Part shown: piece by piece, positions 6,612 to 14,938 of the stretch | How positions within the stretch are numbered: position 1 is the first letter of the stretch | Layout of the letters: every line of letters begins with the position of its first letter | Source of the DNA: Gp6-AA40 sp050742535 | Lineage (GTDB): Bacteria > Acidobacteriota > Vicinamibacteria > Vicinamibacterales > UBA2999 | Length of the DNA stretch: 16,912 nt | Assembly: GCA_050742535.1 (NCBI GenBank) | Contig: JBOGIQ010000108.1 | Coordinates: 1 to 16,912 of the forward strand | Reading direction: 5' to 3' | Program-made: the position numbers and the translations under genes | Notes under the pieces: generated by a model | Database searches by the model: none | Told to the model about the DNA's origin: nothing | The model's input: only the letters and a program-made list of their open reading frames with translations

Positions 6612-8030
6612 TTACCAGCCGCCGGCCATCGTGTTTTCGAGGCGGAGGTTGGTCCCGGTGACCCCTTGCGCCTCGAGCGCACGCTGTGCCGCGGCCCCTT
6701 CTTCCGGCGAGACGTACGGGCCGACGATCACCTGATGCGACACGCCGTCTGCATGCCGGCGCGTGAAGGCCGGGAACCCGGCCTCGACGAGCTGGGCCGC
6801 CACTGCAGCCGCCCGCTGCTCCGACCGCAGCGTCGCAATGGTGACGTTCACGCTGTCGCGGACGTCGAGTGTCCTGATCTCAGGCGTCGGCTGCGGTGCC
6901 GGCGCTGACGTCTGCGCGGCCGGCGCAGCCTCCTCGGGCTGGCTGCGCTGCGCGATCGCCTTCCAGCTGACACCGCCGACCAGGAGCAGGACGACGGCTG
7001 CCGCCGCGGCAATCTGCAGCTGCACGCGCGGAATGCCGCCCGTCTGCAGGTGCAGCCGTCGCGCGGCCTCGCGCACGATGCCGGCATCGATCGTTCGAGC
7101 CTGCCGTGCACAGCCGACCTCGAGCGCACGGTCGGCCAGCAGGTTGACGAGGCGCGGTACGCCTTGAGAAATCGCCGCCACGGTCCGGGCCGCCGACGCG
7201 GAAAACCGCACGCGCCAGAACCCGCGCGGCATCAGCACACCCGTTCGCCCCGGCTCGCCGTCCTCCGGGCCACGCGCCACTGCCATGCGGTGGTCGATGT
7301 ATTCCGCGACTTCGTCGCGCTCGAGGCCCGTCAGCACGCATCGGCGGGCGACGCGCTGCCGAACCTGCCGCATTTCCGGACGCGCGAGCAGCTCGTCGAG
7401 CTCCGGCTGACCGGACAACACGATCTGCAGCAGCGGCGGGCCGTCGGCGTCGAAATTCGTCCAGAGGCGCAGCTGCTCGAGGAGCACGGGGTGAAGATGC
7501 TGCGCTTCATCAATGATGATCACCGCGCGGCCGCCGAGCGGCGCCAGCGAGATCAGGAACCGCTGCAGGACGACGATCAGCTGGTGGAGCGGCGCCGGCG
7601 CGATCCGGCGCGGCGATCGCGCGTCCCGATCGAGCACGCCAAAATCGCTGAGCACCTGCGCGAGCAGCTCCTCCGCCGTGACGCAGGGATCGAGGATCAG
7701 GGAGGTGAACGTGTTCTGACCCGCCTCCTGCATCGCCGCCCGGCACAGCATGCTCTTGCCGGTCCCGACTTCGCCGGTGATGACAATGAACCCTTCGCAC
7801 CGGTCGAGCGCGCGGCGCACGTCGTCGAGCGCGATGGCGTAGCTGGCGCTGCGGAAGGCGAATCGAGGCGTCGGCGACAGACTGAATGGCGGCTCCGCCA
7901 GCCCGTAGAAGGTCTCGTACGCGGACGGCGCGGTCGCCCGCTTCGCGAGCATCTCGCGCGCAGCCGACGGATAGTGATCTACCGGCTGCCAGTCGATGTC
8001 CACGTGCCCACCGGGCTCGACCGGAGCCAT
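6612..8030 (-). CDS. ExeA/GspA-like AAA ATPase with transmembrane helix and SPOR domain
   Basis: The predicted protein has 472 residues. The N-terminus has the YGLAEPPFSLSPTPRF box (about 42-57) that opens ExeA-type ATPases. Walker A is GEVGTGKS (86-93) and Walker B is AVIIIDEAQ with D174-E175. One membrane helix follows at about 338-355, then a Pro/Ala/Gln linker and a C-terminal SPOR-like domain (about 392-467), which in known cases binds denuded peptidoglycan. ExeA of the type II secretion system uses ATP and peptidoglycan binding to place its secretin, so a similar job for the Tad secretin is a reasonable inference. The ATG at 8030 overlaps the TGA of the upstream gene (TGATG), which is why I reject a longer form starting at 8108. 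Confidence 0.83.
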   Translation of the reverse strand: MAPVEPGGHVDIDWQPVDHYPSAAREMLAKRATAPSAYETFYGLAEPPFSLSPTPRFAFRSASYAIALDDVRRALDRCEGFIVITGEVGTGKSMLCRAAMQEAGQNTFTSLILDPCVTAEELLAQVLSDFGVLDRDARSPRRIAPAPLHQLIVVLQRFLISLAPLGGRAVIIIDEAQHLHPVLLEQLRLWTNFDADGPPLLQIVLSGQPELDELLARPEMRQVRQRVARRCVLTGLERDEVAEYIDHRMAVARGPEDGEPGRTGVLMPRGFWRVRFSASAARTVAAISQGVPRLVNLLADRALEVGCARQARTIDAGIVREAARRLHLQTGGIPRVQLQIAAAAAVVLLLVGGVSWKAIAQRSQPEEAAPAAQTSAPAPQPTPEIRTLDVRDSVNVTIATLRSEQRAAAVAAQLVEAGFPAFTRRHADGVSHQVIVGPYVSPEEGAAAQRALEAQGVTGTNLRLENTMAGGW

Positions 8031-9382
8031 CACTGCCCCTGGGCGTCGCGCCGGCGGAGCCTGCTGTTCGTCGACCCGGTGGTGTCGTCGACGAAATAGG
8101 CGGCGCACGCGGCGTCGAGTAACTCCCTCGTGATGCGCGGCTCCTCGCCGCGATAGTTGCAGAGCGCCGCGACCTGTTCGACGAGGTCACGCGGCTGGCA
8201 CGCACGGAGGGGACGCGCGAGCGGCCGGTAGTGGCGGCGATGGAGGTACGACACCATCACCGGGTGGAACTTGACGTCCTTGCGCTGGCAGATCATTTCG
8301 AAGATGCGCGCGAACTGCTGGAGCGTCGGATCCTCGATCTCGATCTTGTAGGGAATACGGCGGAGAAACGCTTCGTCGGCCAGCGACAGCGGGTCGAGGT
8401 TCGTCGCGAACACGGTCAACACGTCGAACGGGATCTGGAACTTCTTGCCGGTGTGCAGCGTGAGGTAGTCCACCCGGCTTTCGAGCGGCACGATCCACCG
8501 GTTGAGGAGATCTTCCGGACGCATCCGCTGACGGCCGAAGTCGTCAACCAGGAACACGCCGCCGTTGGCCTTCAGCTGCAGCGGCGCCTCGTAGAACTTG
8601 GAGACCTTGTTGAAGGTCAGGTCGAGCATGGCGAGCGTCAGCTCGCCGCCGACGATAACCACCGGCCGGCGGATGCGCACCCAGCGGCGATCGCGCTGCG
8701 CCTCGACGATGATGCTGCTCGACGCCTCATCGGTCTCGAGCGATTCGTGCGTGATCGGGTCGTACATCGTGACGATGTACCCGTCGACGTCGAGCGCGTA
8801 CGGCATGTACATGTCGCCGCCGATGGCGCGCCCGAGGCCTTCCCCGATCACCGTCTTGCCGTTGCCCGGCGACCCGTACAGGAACACCGCCTTGTTGGCG
8901 TTCACCGCGGGGCCGAGCTGCTCGAAGATGTGCTCGCTGATGACCAGGTGCTCGAACCCCTGGTGCAGCCGCTGCCGGTCGATGAACCCGCGCGTCGACG
9001 CCAGCCCTTTCATCGCCGCCACGTACGCCTCGAGCGGGACAGGCGCCGGACCGGTGTACGCGTTGACCTCCATGTGCTGGCGCGCGCGGTCGCGGCCAAC
9101 GTCGGTCAGCACGTACTTGTAGCCGGCCGTTCCGGCGCCGGCGGCGCCACGGACCTCAATCTGCCGTTCGCCGCGCGCCCGTTCGACGATGGGCTCGAGG
9201 ATGGGATAGGGAAGTCGGAGGCTCTCAGCGAGCTGCAGGCCGGACATTTCGCCGGCGTACAGCGTCTTGACGATGAGCGCCTCGACCTTGTCGGCCGTCA
9301 GCCCCGTGTCGGCGAGCGTCACCGGCACCGGCGGCACCGGGGCCGCGCGCGGGACGTCGACTTTCGGAGGCATCTGCGTCAT
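8030..9382 (-). CDS. Winged-helix AAA+ ATPase of the Tad operon
   Basis: This 450-residue protein begins with a Pro-rich leader, then a winged-helix-like domain (about 29-105; LTADKVEALIVKTLYAGEMS to YVLTDVGRDRA). A AAA+ module follows, with Walker A GSPGNGKT (170-177), Walker B VFLVDD (276-281), sensor-1 Asn in VFATNLDP (residue 328) and a likely arginine finger at R341/R342. No signal peptide or membrane helix is present, so it should be cytoplasmic. Its start shares ATGA with the stop of tadC and its stop shares TGATG with the next gene, so it is translationally tied to the pilus genes. It is not one of the core Tad proteins and I assign no reaction beyond ATP-driven remodelling. A transcription-regulator role through the winged helix is an alternative. 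Confidence 0.78.
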   Translation of the reverse strand: MTQMPPKVDVPRAAPVPPVPVTLADTGLTADKVEALIVKTLYAGEMSGLQLAESLRLPYPILEPIVERARGERQIEVRGAAGAGTAGYKYVLTDVGRDRARQHMEVNAYTGPAPVPLEAYVAAMKGLASTRGFIDRQRLHQGFEHLVISEHIFEQLGPAVNANKAVFLYGSPGNGKTVIGEGLGRAIGGDMYMPYALDVDGYIVTMYDPITHESLETDEASSSIIVEAQRDRRWVRIRRPVVIVGGELTLAMLDLTFNKVSKFYEAPLQLKANGGVFLVDDFGRQRMRPEDLLNRWIVPLESRVDYLTLHTGKKFQIPFDVLTVFATNLDPLSLADEAFLRRIPYKIEIEDPTLQQFARIFEMICQRKDVKFHPVMVSYLHRRHYRPLARPLRACQPRDLVEQVAALCNYRGEEPRITRELLDAACAAYFVDDTTGSTNSRLRRRDAQGQ

Positions 9383-10284
9383 TGTTCGGCTATCGGTACC
9401 AGAACCTGGACGATCTTGATCGCCGCCGGACCCAGCGTCACGACCCAGATGGCCGGGAAAATACAGAGCACGAGCGGGAACACCATCTTCACGCCCGTCT
9501 TCGCCGCCGCCTCCTCCGCCCGCTGCCGACGCTTCGTCCGCAGCGTATCGGAGTGGACCCGCAGCGACTGCGCCACACTCGTACCGAACTTATCGGTCTG
9601 AACCAGCATCGCCACCAGCGAGATGAGGTCGTCGACGCCGGTCCGTTCCCCGAGGTTATGGAGCGCCTCGCTGCGCGCCTTCCCGGCCCGCAGCTCGAAA
9701 TTGATGAGCCGGAACTCTTCGCAGAGCTCCGGATGGGCAAACACCAGCTCCTCGCCCACCCGCTGAATCGCCTGATCGAGGCCAAGGCCCGCCTCGACGC
9801 TGACCACCAGCAGGTCGAGGGCATCGGGCAGCGACAGCCGGAGCTTGTGCTGACGGCGCTTCTCCATCCGCGCCAGCACGATGGTGGGAAGCACGTATCC
9901 GAGGCCGGCGGCGCCGAACGCCAGGACGATGTTCGGCCGCATGAAGATCGGCGTGGCGAGCGCCGCGAATGCAAGCGCCGCGCAGGCCACGCGCACGCCG
10001 AGAAACACGACCAGCGCTTCGCTGTTGCGGTAGCCGGCAGCGACCAGGCGCCGCTGCAGCTTGCCCATCTCGGACGGCGACTGCGGCGCCACGCGCCCCA
10101 TCCGCTTGAACGTGGCCGCCATCTTTTCCCACGACGGCGCTTCCACCGGCAGGGCGTTGGTGCTCCCAATTTCGGCCAGGCGGCGCTCGACGTGGCCGGC
10201 AAGGCTCGGCGCGAACGCCATGTACGCCGCGTAGGCGAGCAGCGAAACGAACAGGAATGCCAGGAGCGGCAGCAGGAGCGTCAC
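9379..10284 (-). CDS. tadC: Tad pilus inner-membrane platform protein TadC
   Basis: This 301-residue protein has an N-terminal membrane helix, a hydrophobic pair in the middle (VACAALAFAALATPIF and IVLAFGAAGLGYVLPTIVL), a cytoplasmic T2SSF domain with LSLPDALDLLVVSVEAGLGL, and a C-terminal helix. T2SSF proteins form the platform on which the CpaF ATPase acts. The GTG start comes one base after the TadB stop, with GAGGTG inside the end of tadB as ribosome binding site. TadC and TadB are adjacent paralogues, as in most Tad loci. Confidence 0.9.
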   Translation of the reverse strand: MTLLLPLLAFLFVSLLAYAAYMAFAPSLAGHVERRLAEIGSTNALPVEAPSWEKMAATFKRMGRVAPQSPSEMGKLQRRLVAAGYRNSEALVVFLGVRVACAALAFAALATPIFMRPNIVLAFGAAGLGYVLPTIVLARMEKRRQHKLRLSLPDALDLLVVSVEAGLGLDQAIQRVGEELVFAHPELCEEFRLINFELRAGKARSEALHNLGERTGVDDLISLVAMLVQTDKFGTSVAQSLRVHSDTLRTKRRQRAEEAAAKTGVKMVFPLVLCIFPAIWVVTLGPAAIKIVQVLVPIAEQ

Positions 10285-10285
10285 G

Positions 10286-11251
10286 TCACACCTCGATCTT
10301 GATCACCTGGCGGATCCAGAAGTAACCCACCGTTTGCATCACGGCCGCGCCCATCAGCATCGTCCTGCCCATCGGCTCGGTGAACAGCGTGTTCATGTGG
10401 TCAGGGCTGAGATACGACAGGGCGACGCCGAGCACGGGCGGCAGCCCGAGCAGGACGTAGCCGGTAAACCGCCCGTGCGCCGTGTGCACGCGGACCTGCC
10501 GCAGGATCTTGAACCGCTCGCGGACGACATACGCCAGCTTGTCGAGAATTTCCGCGAGGTTGCCGCCCGTTTCGCGCTGAATCGTCACCGCGGTGGCGAA
10601 GAAGCGAACGTCGAGCAGCGGCACGCGGTCGGCCAGATCGATCAGACACTCCTTCAGCGGCAGCCCGAAGTTCTGCTGGTCGAACGTCTTCTTGAACTCG
10701 GGACCGACCGGCTCCGGCAGCTCGTCGGCCACCATGCCGAGCGACGTCTGGAACGCGTGTCCGGCGCGCAGCGCGCGCGACAGCAGATCGAGTGCCTCCG
10801 GGAACTGCTCTTCGAACTTTCTGATGCGCCTGCCGCGGCGCTGCATCAGGAACAGCACCGGCAGCGCGCCAATCAGCAACCCGGCCGGTGCCGCCGCGGC
10901 GTTCGGCGCAAACATCAGCACGCCGAGCATGCCGAGCACCGCGAGGCCGGCGCTGACCATCAGGATTCCGCCGGTCGTGGCTTTCACGCCGGATTGCTCG
11001 ATCAAACGCGTGAGGCTCAGCCCGGCGCCGGTCTTCCCCAGCAGCTTCTCGACGCCCGGCAGCGGGCCGGATTCGTCCTGGCGCACCACCGATGTGGCTT
11101 CGCCGTCGGTCGTCGTCGTGACCGACCCAACTTCCTGCAATCGCTTGGCGAGCTGCTTCGCCTTACGGTTGCCGGGAATCCCGCTGATCACCCAGCCGAG
11201 GCCCATGGCGACGCCGGTGACGAGCAGGAAGACGCCAATTGCGATCAGCAT
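10286..11251 (-). CDS. tadB: Tad pilus inner-membrane platform protein TadB
   Basis: This 321-residue protein has an N-terminal membrane helix, a hydrophobic pair near residues 95-135, a T2SSF domain with EEQFPEALDLLSRALRAGHA and QRETGGNLAEILDKLAYVVR, and two C-terminal helices. The ETGGNL stretch is characteristic of TadB. It pairs with TadC to form the assembly platform in the inner membrane. The ATG overlaps the CpaF stop by one base (TGATG), showing translational coupling. Confidence 0.92.
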   Translation of the reverse strand: MLIAIGVFLLVTGVAMGLGWVISGIPGNRKAKQLAKRLQEVGSVTTTTDGEATSVVRQDESGPLPGVEKLLGKTGAGLSLTRLIEQSGVKATTGGILMVSAGLAVLGMLGVLMFAPNAAAAPAGLLIGALPVLFLMQRRGRRIRKFEEQFPEALDLLSRALRAGHAFQTSLGMVADELPEPVGPEFKKTFDQQNFGLPLKECLIDLADRVPLLDVRFFATAVTIQRETGGNLAEILDKLAYVVRERFKILRQVRVHTAHGRFTGYVLLGLPPVLGVALSYLSPDHMNTLFTEPMGRTMLMGAAVMQTVGYFWIRQVIKIEV

Positions 11252-12591
11252 CAGCGCACCTCTTCCGACCCGGAGAACATTTCAGGCGGCAGGTTGATGC
11301 CGGCGGCTCGCAGCTTCTCCCAGCACTTCGGCCGCACGCCGGTGGCGCGGAATCGTCCGCTCACTTTGCCTTCAGGCGTCAGTCCGGTCTTCTCGAAAAT
11401 GAAGATGTCCTGCATGGTGATGATGTCGCCTTCCATCCCGGTGATCTCCGAGATGTTCGTCACCCGGCGCGAACCGTCGCTCAGGCGTGACTGCTGGATG
11501 ACGATATTGATGGCCGACGACATCTGCTGGCGCATCGCGCGCTCCGGCAGGTTAGTCGCGCCCATTGCGATCATCGTTTCGATACGGGTCAGCGCGTCGC
11601 GCGGCGTGTTCGCGTGGACGGTCGTCAGCGACCCGTCGTGACCGGTGTTCATCGCCTGCAGCATGTCGAGCGCTTCTTCGCTGCGGACCTCGCCGATGAC
11701 GATGCGGTCGGGGCGCATACGAAGGGCGTTGACGACGAGCTGCCGCTGTTTGACCGCGCCCTTGCCTTCCACGTTCGCCGGACGGGTTTCCAGCCGCGCG
11801 ACGTGTTCCTGGCGCAGCTGCAGTTCCGCCGCGTCTTCGATCGTGACGATGCGCTCGTGCTCGGAGATGTAGCTGGACAGCACGTTGAGGAGCGTCGTCT
11901 TCCCGGCGCCGGTGCCGCCGCTGATGAGGGCGTTGAGGCGGCCTTTGACGCAGGCGGAGAGGAAATTCAACATCGGCTGCGTCAGCGCCTTCAGGCTGAC
12001 CAGGTCGTCGGCCTGCAGACGCTCCGCCGGAAACCGGCGGATCGAGAGCAGCGGGCCGTCCACCGCGAGCGGCGGGATGATGGCGTTCACACGGGAGCCA
12101 TCCGCCAGGCGCGCGTCCACCATCGGCGAGCTGTCGTCGATGCGGCGGCCGACGCTGCTGACGATGCGATCGATCACGCGCAGCAGGTGCTTGTCGTCCT
12201 GGAACGAGGCGCTCACACGTTCGAGCACGCCCTTCCGCTCGACGAACACCTGCTTGTAGGTGTTGACCAGGATGTCGTTGATCGACGGGTCGCGAAGCAG
12301 CGGCTCGAGCGGCCCGAGGCCGAAGACGTCGTCGAGAATCTCGGCGAACAGCGTTTCGCGTTCGCTCAGGCTGATCGGCGTTGTCTCTTCGCCGAGCAGC
12401 TGCCCGAGCAGCGATCGGATCTCGCCCTCGGCGCGGGCGCGGTCGGTCTGCGCCAGGGCTTCGAGGTTCAGCCGGTTCAGCAGCTTGCGATGCACGTTGG
12501 CGCGCAGCTCGAGATACTGCTGGCGCGGCGCACCCGCCGACGGCCGCCCCGCGGGAGTAATCGTTCGTGTCGGTGTCGCAGTGGGGGTCAT
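11251..12591 (-). CDS. cpaF: Tad pilus assembly ATPase CpaF/TadA
   Basis: This 446-residue secretion ATPase has every hallmark of the GspE-like family: Walker A GGTGAGKT (225-232), acidic box with E252-D253, Walker B RIVIGEVR (296-303) and His box GHDGSLTTVHAN (317-328). The N-terminal domain, with VFGLGPLEPLLRDPSINDIL (89-108), is that of CpaF. It hydrolyses ATP in the cytoplasm to drive pilus assembly through TadB/TadC. The first 25 residues are Pro/Thr-rich and probably disordered. It follows cpaE with a 7-base gap; the ribosome binding site is weak. Confidence 0.95.
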   Translation of the reverse strand: MTPTATPTRTITPAGRPSAGAPRQQYLELRANVHRKLLNRLNLEALAQTDRARAEGEIRSLLGQLLGEETTPISLSERETLFAEILDDVFGLGPLEPLLRDPSINDILVNTYKQVFVERKGVLERVSASFQDDKHLLRVIDRIVSSVGRRIDDSSPMVDARLADGSRVNAIIPPLAVDGPLLSIRRFPAERLQADDLVSLKALTQPMLNFLSACVKGRLNALISGGTGAGKTTLLNVLSSYISEHERIVTIEDAAELQLRQEHVARLETRPANVEGKGAVKQRQLVVNALRMRPDRIVIGEVRSEEALDMLQAMNTGHDGSLTTVHANTPRDALTRIETMIAMGATNLPERAMRQQMSSAINIVIQQSRLSDGSRRVTNISEITGMEGDIITMQDIFIFEKTGLTPEGKVSGRFRATGVRPKCWEKLRAAGINLPPEMFSGSEEVR

Positions 12592-12598
12592 GGGCTGG

Positions 12599-13765
12599 TT
12601 ACCAGATGGACGCTAAACGGGACAGTGAAACCATGCCGGTGCCAGGGTCGGCCTGTGCCGATGCCGCTCCCTCCGCATCGAGCATGCGGCGAGTGAAGCT
12701 GTCGAACTGCGCTGCCAGCGGCGTGCTGCCGGTGAGCGCCAACGGAACGCCGGAGTTCAGCGCGCCCGAGACGGTCTTGTAGTCGCTCGGGAACATGTGG
12801 TCGATCGGATGGCCGATCGCGGCCTCGATCTGCGCCGGCGGAATCGGGAACGGTTCCGCGGCGCGGTTCAGGAGCAACCGGACACGGTCCGGGGACGCGC
12901 CCATCTGACGGACGCGGTCGAGCACGCGCTGCGCGTTGCGGATCGAGGGAACGTCCGGGTTGGCGACCAGACCGATCGTGTCGGCCGCATACAGCGAGGC
13001 GATGACGCCCGGGTTGATCTGGCTGCCGGCGTCGACGACCACGTACTCGTACTCCTCGCGGAGGTGACGGATGACCTCCTCGAGCGCCGCGCCATCGGAC
13101 GCATTCGGCCGGTCGAAATTGTCGGACCCGGCGAGGATCTCCAAACCTGACTTGTGCTTGGCGACCAGCTCGCGCAGGAACTCGGCGTCGAGCCGGCTCA
13201 TGTTGTCGAGCGCGTCAACGAGCGTGTAGCGGCTGCGGACGCCGAGGAAGAGGCCGACCTCGCCGAGACCGGTCTTGAGGTCGACGATGACGGTTCGCTG
13301 CCCGGACAGACGCGCGAGCTCGACGGCGCAGTTCACCGCGACGGTCGTCGTGCCGGCGCCGCCCTTGGCGCCGAAGAACACCAGCGTCGTCGCTGCCTGC
13401 CCGTGACCGGCGGCCGTGCGCCGCGCCGCCGTCCGGCGGATCGCTTCGAAGAACGTCTGTTCCGCCGGCGGGCAGGTAAAGAACTCGTTCGCCCCGGCGC
13501 GCATCGACTGCAGGATGAGATCAGGGTTCGGCTCGCTCGCGACAACGAAAATGCCGGAGGTGGCCGACGCTGCCCTGAGCGCCTCGACCCGCGTCATCGC
13601 TCCGGCGATGTCGCCGCGCGCGTCGATGATGAACAGGTCGGCCTTGCGGCTCCCCGGACCCTCCGCCACGACGCTCATCGGGACAGGCCCGCCGCGCAGC
13701 AGCGCGCCCAGCTGAGCGTGGAAAGAGTCGTCGTGACTGAGGATCATTCCAACGAGTCGTGCCAT
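12599..13765 (-). CDS. cpaE: Pilus localisation ATPase CpaE/TadZ
   Basis: This 388-residue protein joins a receiver-like domain (about 1-110) to a MinD/ParA-like ATPase domain. The deviant Walker A is AKGGAGTTT (133-141). The receiver half keeps acidic residues D12/D13 and D48 but has Thr-Cys where the conserved Lys of true receivers is expected (FFTCPP, 95-100), so it is probably not phosphorylated normally, as is usual for this family. The switch region reads VDLKTGLGEVG, with Lys164 where MinD-type proteins usually have a second Asp. TadZ/CpaE places the pilus machine at the cell pole in known cases. Its ATG directly follows the TadG stop (TAAATG), with GGTGAAG as ribosome binding site. 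Confidence 0.88.
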   Translation of the reverse strand: MARLVGMILSHDDSFHAQLGALLRGGPVPMSVVAEGPGSRKADLFIIDARGDIAGAMTRVEALRAASATSGIFVVASEPNPDLILQSMRAGANEFFTCPPAEQTFFEAIRRTAARRTAAGHGQAATTLVFFGAKGGAGTTTVAVNCAVELARLSGQRTVIVDLKTGLGEVGLFLGVRSRYTLVDALDNMSRLDAEFLRELVAKHKSGLEILAGSDNFDRPNASDGAALEEVIRHLREEYEYVVVDAGSQINPGVIASLYAADTIGLVANPDVPSIRNAQRVLDRVRQMGASPDRVRLLLNRAAEPFPIPPAQIEAAIGHPIDHMFPSDYKTVSGALNSGVPLALTGSTPLAAQFDSFTRRMLDAEGAASAQADPGTGMVSLSRLASIW

Positions 13766-14926
13766 TTACTTCACCAATCTGATTGCGCGGGGGTAAACGC
13801 CGTCAGGCGCCATCGGCAGGCTGGTGTCGATGACTCCGGTGATCGGCACGATGCGTCCGCGAACTTCGTTGCCGGTCACGGCTTCGACGAAGAAGCCGAG
13901 CCAGTTGCGTGAAATCAGATCGGCGGTGCGGCCGTTCTGCTTGCCGTCCTGATAGATGTCGGGGTCGTACAACGGAATCGGAAACACACGCGGACTCTGC
14001 CCGAACTCGCTGATGACCCTGTCCAGGTCGTCGTCCCAGTAGGCGTGCGGATCCTTGGCCATCAGGATCTCCATGCCGTGGACCGTGGGGCCCATCTTGT
14101 CGCCGGGCTCCTGGATCATCGTGATGCCTACCGGGATGACCGTCGGATTGCAGCTCGCGATGTTCTCTTCGTAGTAGTCACCACCAATGGCGCCGGGCAT
14201 CTTCCACGAGTAGTAGAACGTCGGCTCGATGTTGTTGCCGGTTCCTGCGCGCAGGTAAAACACCGTGCCGGCGTCGTCCTGCGTCCACGTCTTGTAGGTG
14301 GCGCTCGGCTTGACGTAGACGTCGGCGTTCGGGATCACGTTGCCCTTGTTGTCGTAGCGATCGAACGTGCTGTCGATCGTCCAGGGCGGCGCATTGTTCT
14401 CGATCCACTTGTCCGGAATCGTGAACGGCTTCACGCAGGTCATCGCATTCGCCGGCGCCGCTTCGGCAGTAGCCGTGGCGTTGATGTCGAAATACGGGAC
14501 GTTGAAGATGTTCGCGATGAGCGTCGGGATGCTGTTCTTGCGCACGTTCACCTGGACGCGGTCGTACTGTCCGCCGCTGCCGATCGGGAACGTGACATCC
14601 GCAGGCAGGACCTCGACATCACCACCGAGGACCTTGTTCCTGATGGCGGTGTTGATCGCGCTCTGCACCGCGGGACCCGACTCGGTGCGGTCGTCGAAGT
14701 CGTTGTAGACGAACGCCGTGGCGCCGGCGAGCGCGCCGGCATCGGCGGCGTTCTGCGCCTGCCCGCGCGCGCTCATCATCAGGCCGACATCGATGGCCAG
14801 CGTCGTCGCCGCGAAGAACGCCATGAAGCCGACGCTGACGAAGACCATCGACATACCGGTCTCGTTGGAGCGGGTCCGCCTGAAGGCGGACACTACATGG
14901 CGGCGGAGATTGTTGTGAACCGACAT
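13766..14926 (-). CDS. TadG-like pilus assembly protein
   Basis: This 386-residue protein carries the TadE/TadG N-terminal signature: the NETG box (21-24), a single membrane helix (about 26-46) and then DVGLMMSARGQAQNAADAGA (47-66). The remaining 310 residues face the periplasm, with two cysteines (in AMTCVKPF and IASCNPTV) that could pair. I do not see the MIDAS motif of a von Willebrand A domain, often present in long TadG proteins. TadG-type proteins are minor pseudopilin-like or anchoring parts of the pilus. The start is fixed by GGGGAGGA six bases or so upstream in the 12-base gap after the secretin gene. Residues 11-18 (VVSAFRRT) are encoded by a palindromic repeat. Confidence 0.82.
   Translation of the reverse strand: MSVHNNLRRHVVSAFRRTRSNETGMSMVFVSVGFMAFFAATTLAIDVGLMMSARGQAQNAADAGALAGATAFVYNDFDDRTESGPAVQSAINTAIRNKVLGGDVEVLPADVTFPIGSGGQYDRVQVNVRKNSIPTLIANIFNVPYFDINATATAEAAPANAMTCVKPFTIPDKWIENNAPPWTIDSTFDRYDNKGNVIPNADVYVKPSATYKTWTQDDAGTVFYLRAGTGNNIEPTFYYSWKMPGAIGGDYYEENIASCNPTVIPVGITMIQEPGDKMGPTVHGMEILMAKDPHAYWDDDLDRVISEFGQSPRVFPIPLYDPDIYQDGKQNGRTADLISRNWLGFFVEAVTGNEVRGRIVPITGVIDTSLPMAPDGVYPRAIRLVK
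14874..14897. repeat. REP-like palindrome, copy 2, inside the TadG reading frame
   Basis: Arms 14874-14881 and 14884-14891 are perfectly complementary (8 bases each) around a two-base centre. The 16-base core 14875-14890 matches 5766-5781 with one difference, and CTAC follows at 14893-14896 as it does in the other copy. This copy is translated: it gives TadG residues 11-18, between the start codon and the NETG box. Confidence 0.75.
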
Positions 14927-14938
14927 CGCGGTCCTCCC

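Noticed and set aside
7050..8099. A 349-codon open frame antisense to the ExeA-like gene
   Set aside because: The opposite strand has Walker A, Walker B and SPOR features; this frame has none.
8031..8108. Longer start for the ExeA-like ATPase at 8108
   Set aside because: It would overlap the upstream gene by 79 bases and add an Arg-rich leader; the TGATG junction at 8030 is the usual coupling arrangement in this operon.
8231..9601. A 456-codon open frame antisense to the AAA+ ATPase and tadC
   Set aside because: It crosses the junction of two well-supported genes and its His/Arg/Val-rich composition shows no domain.
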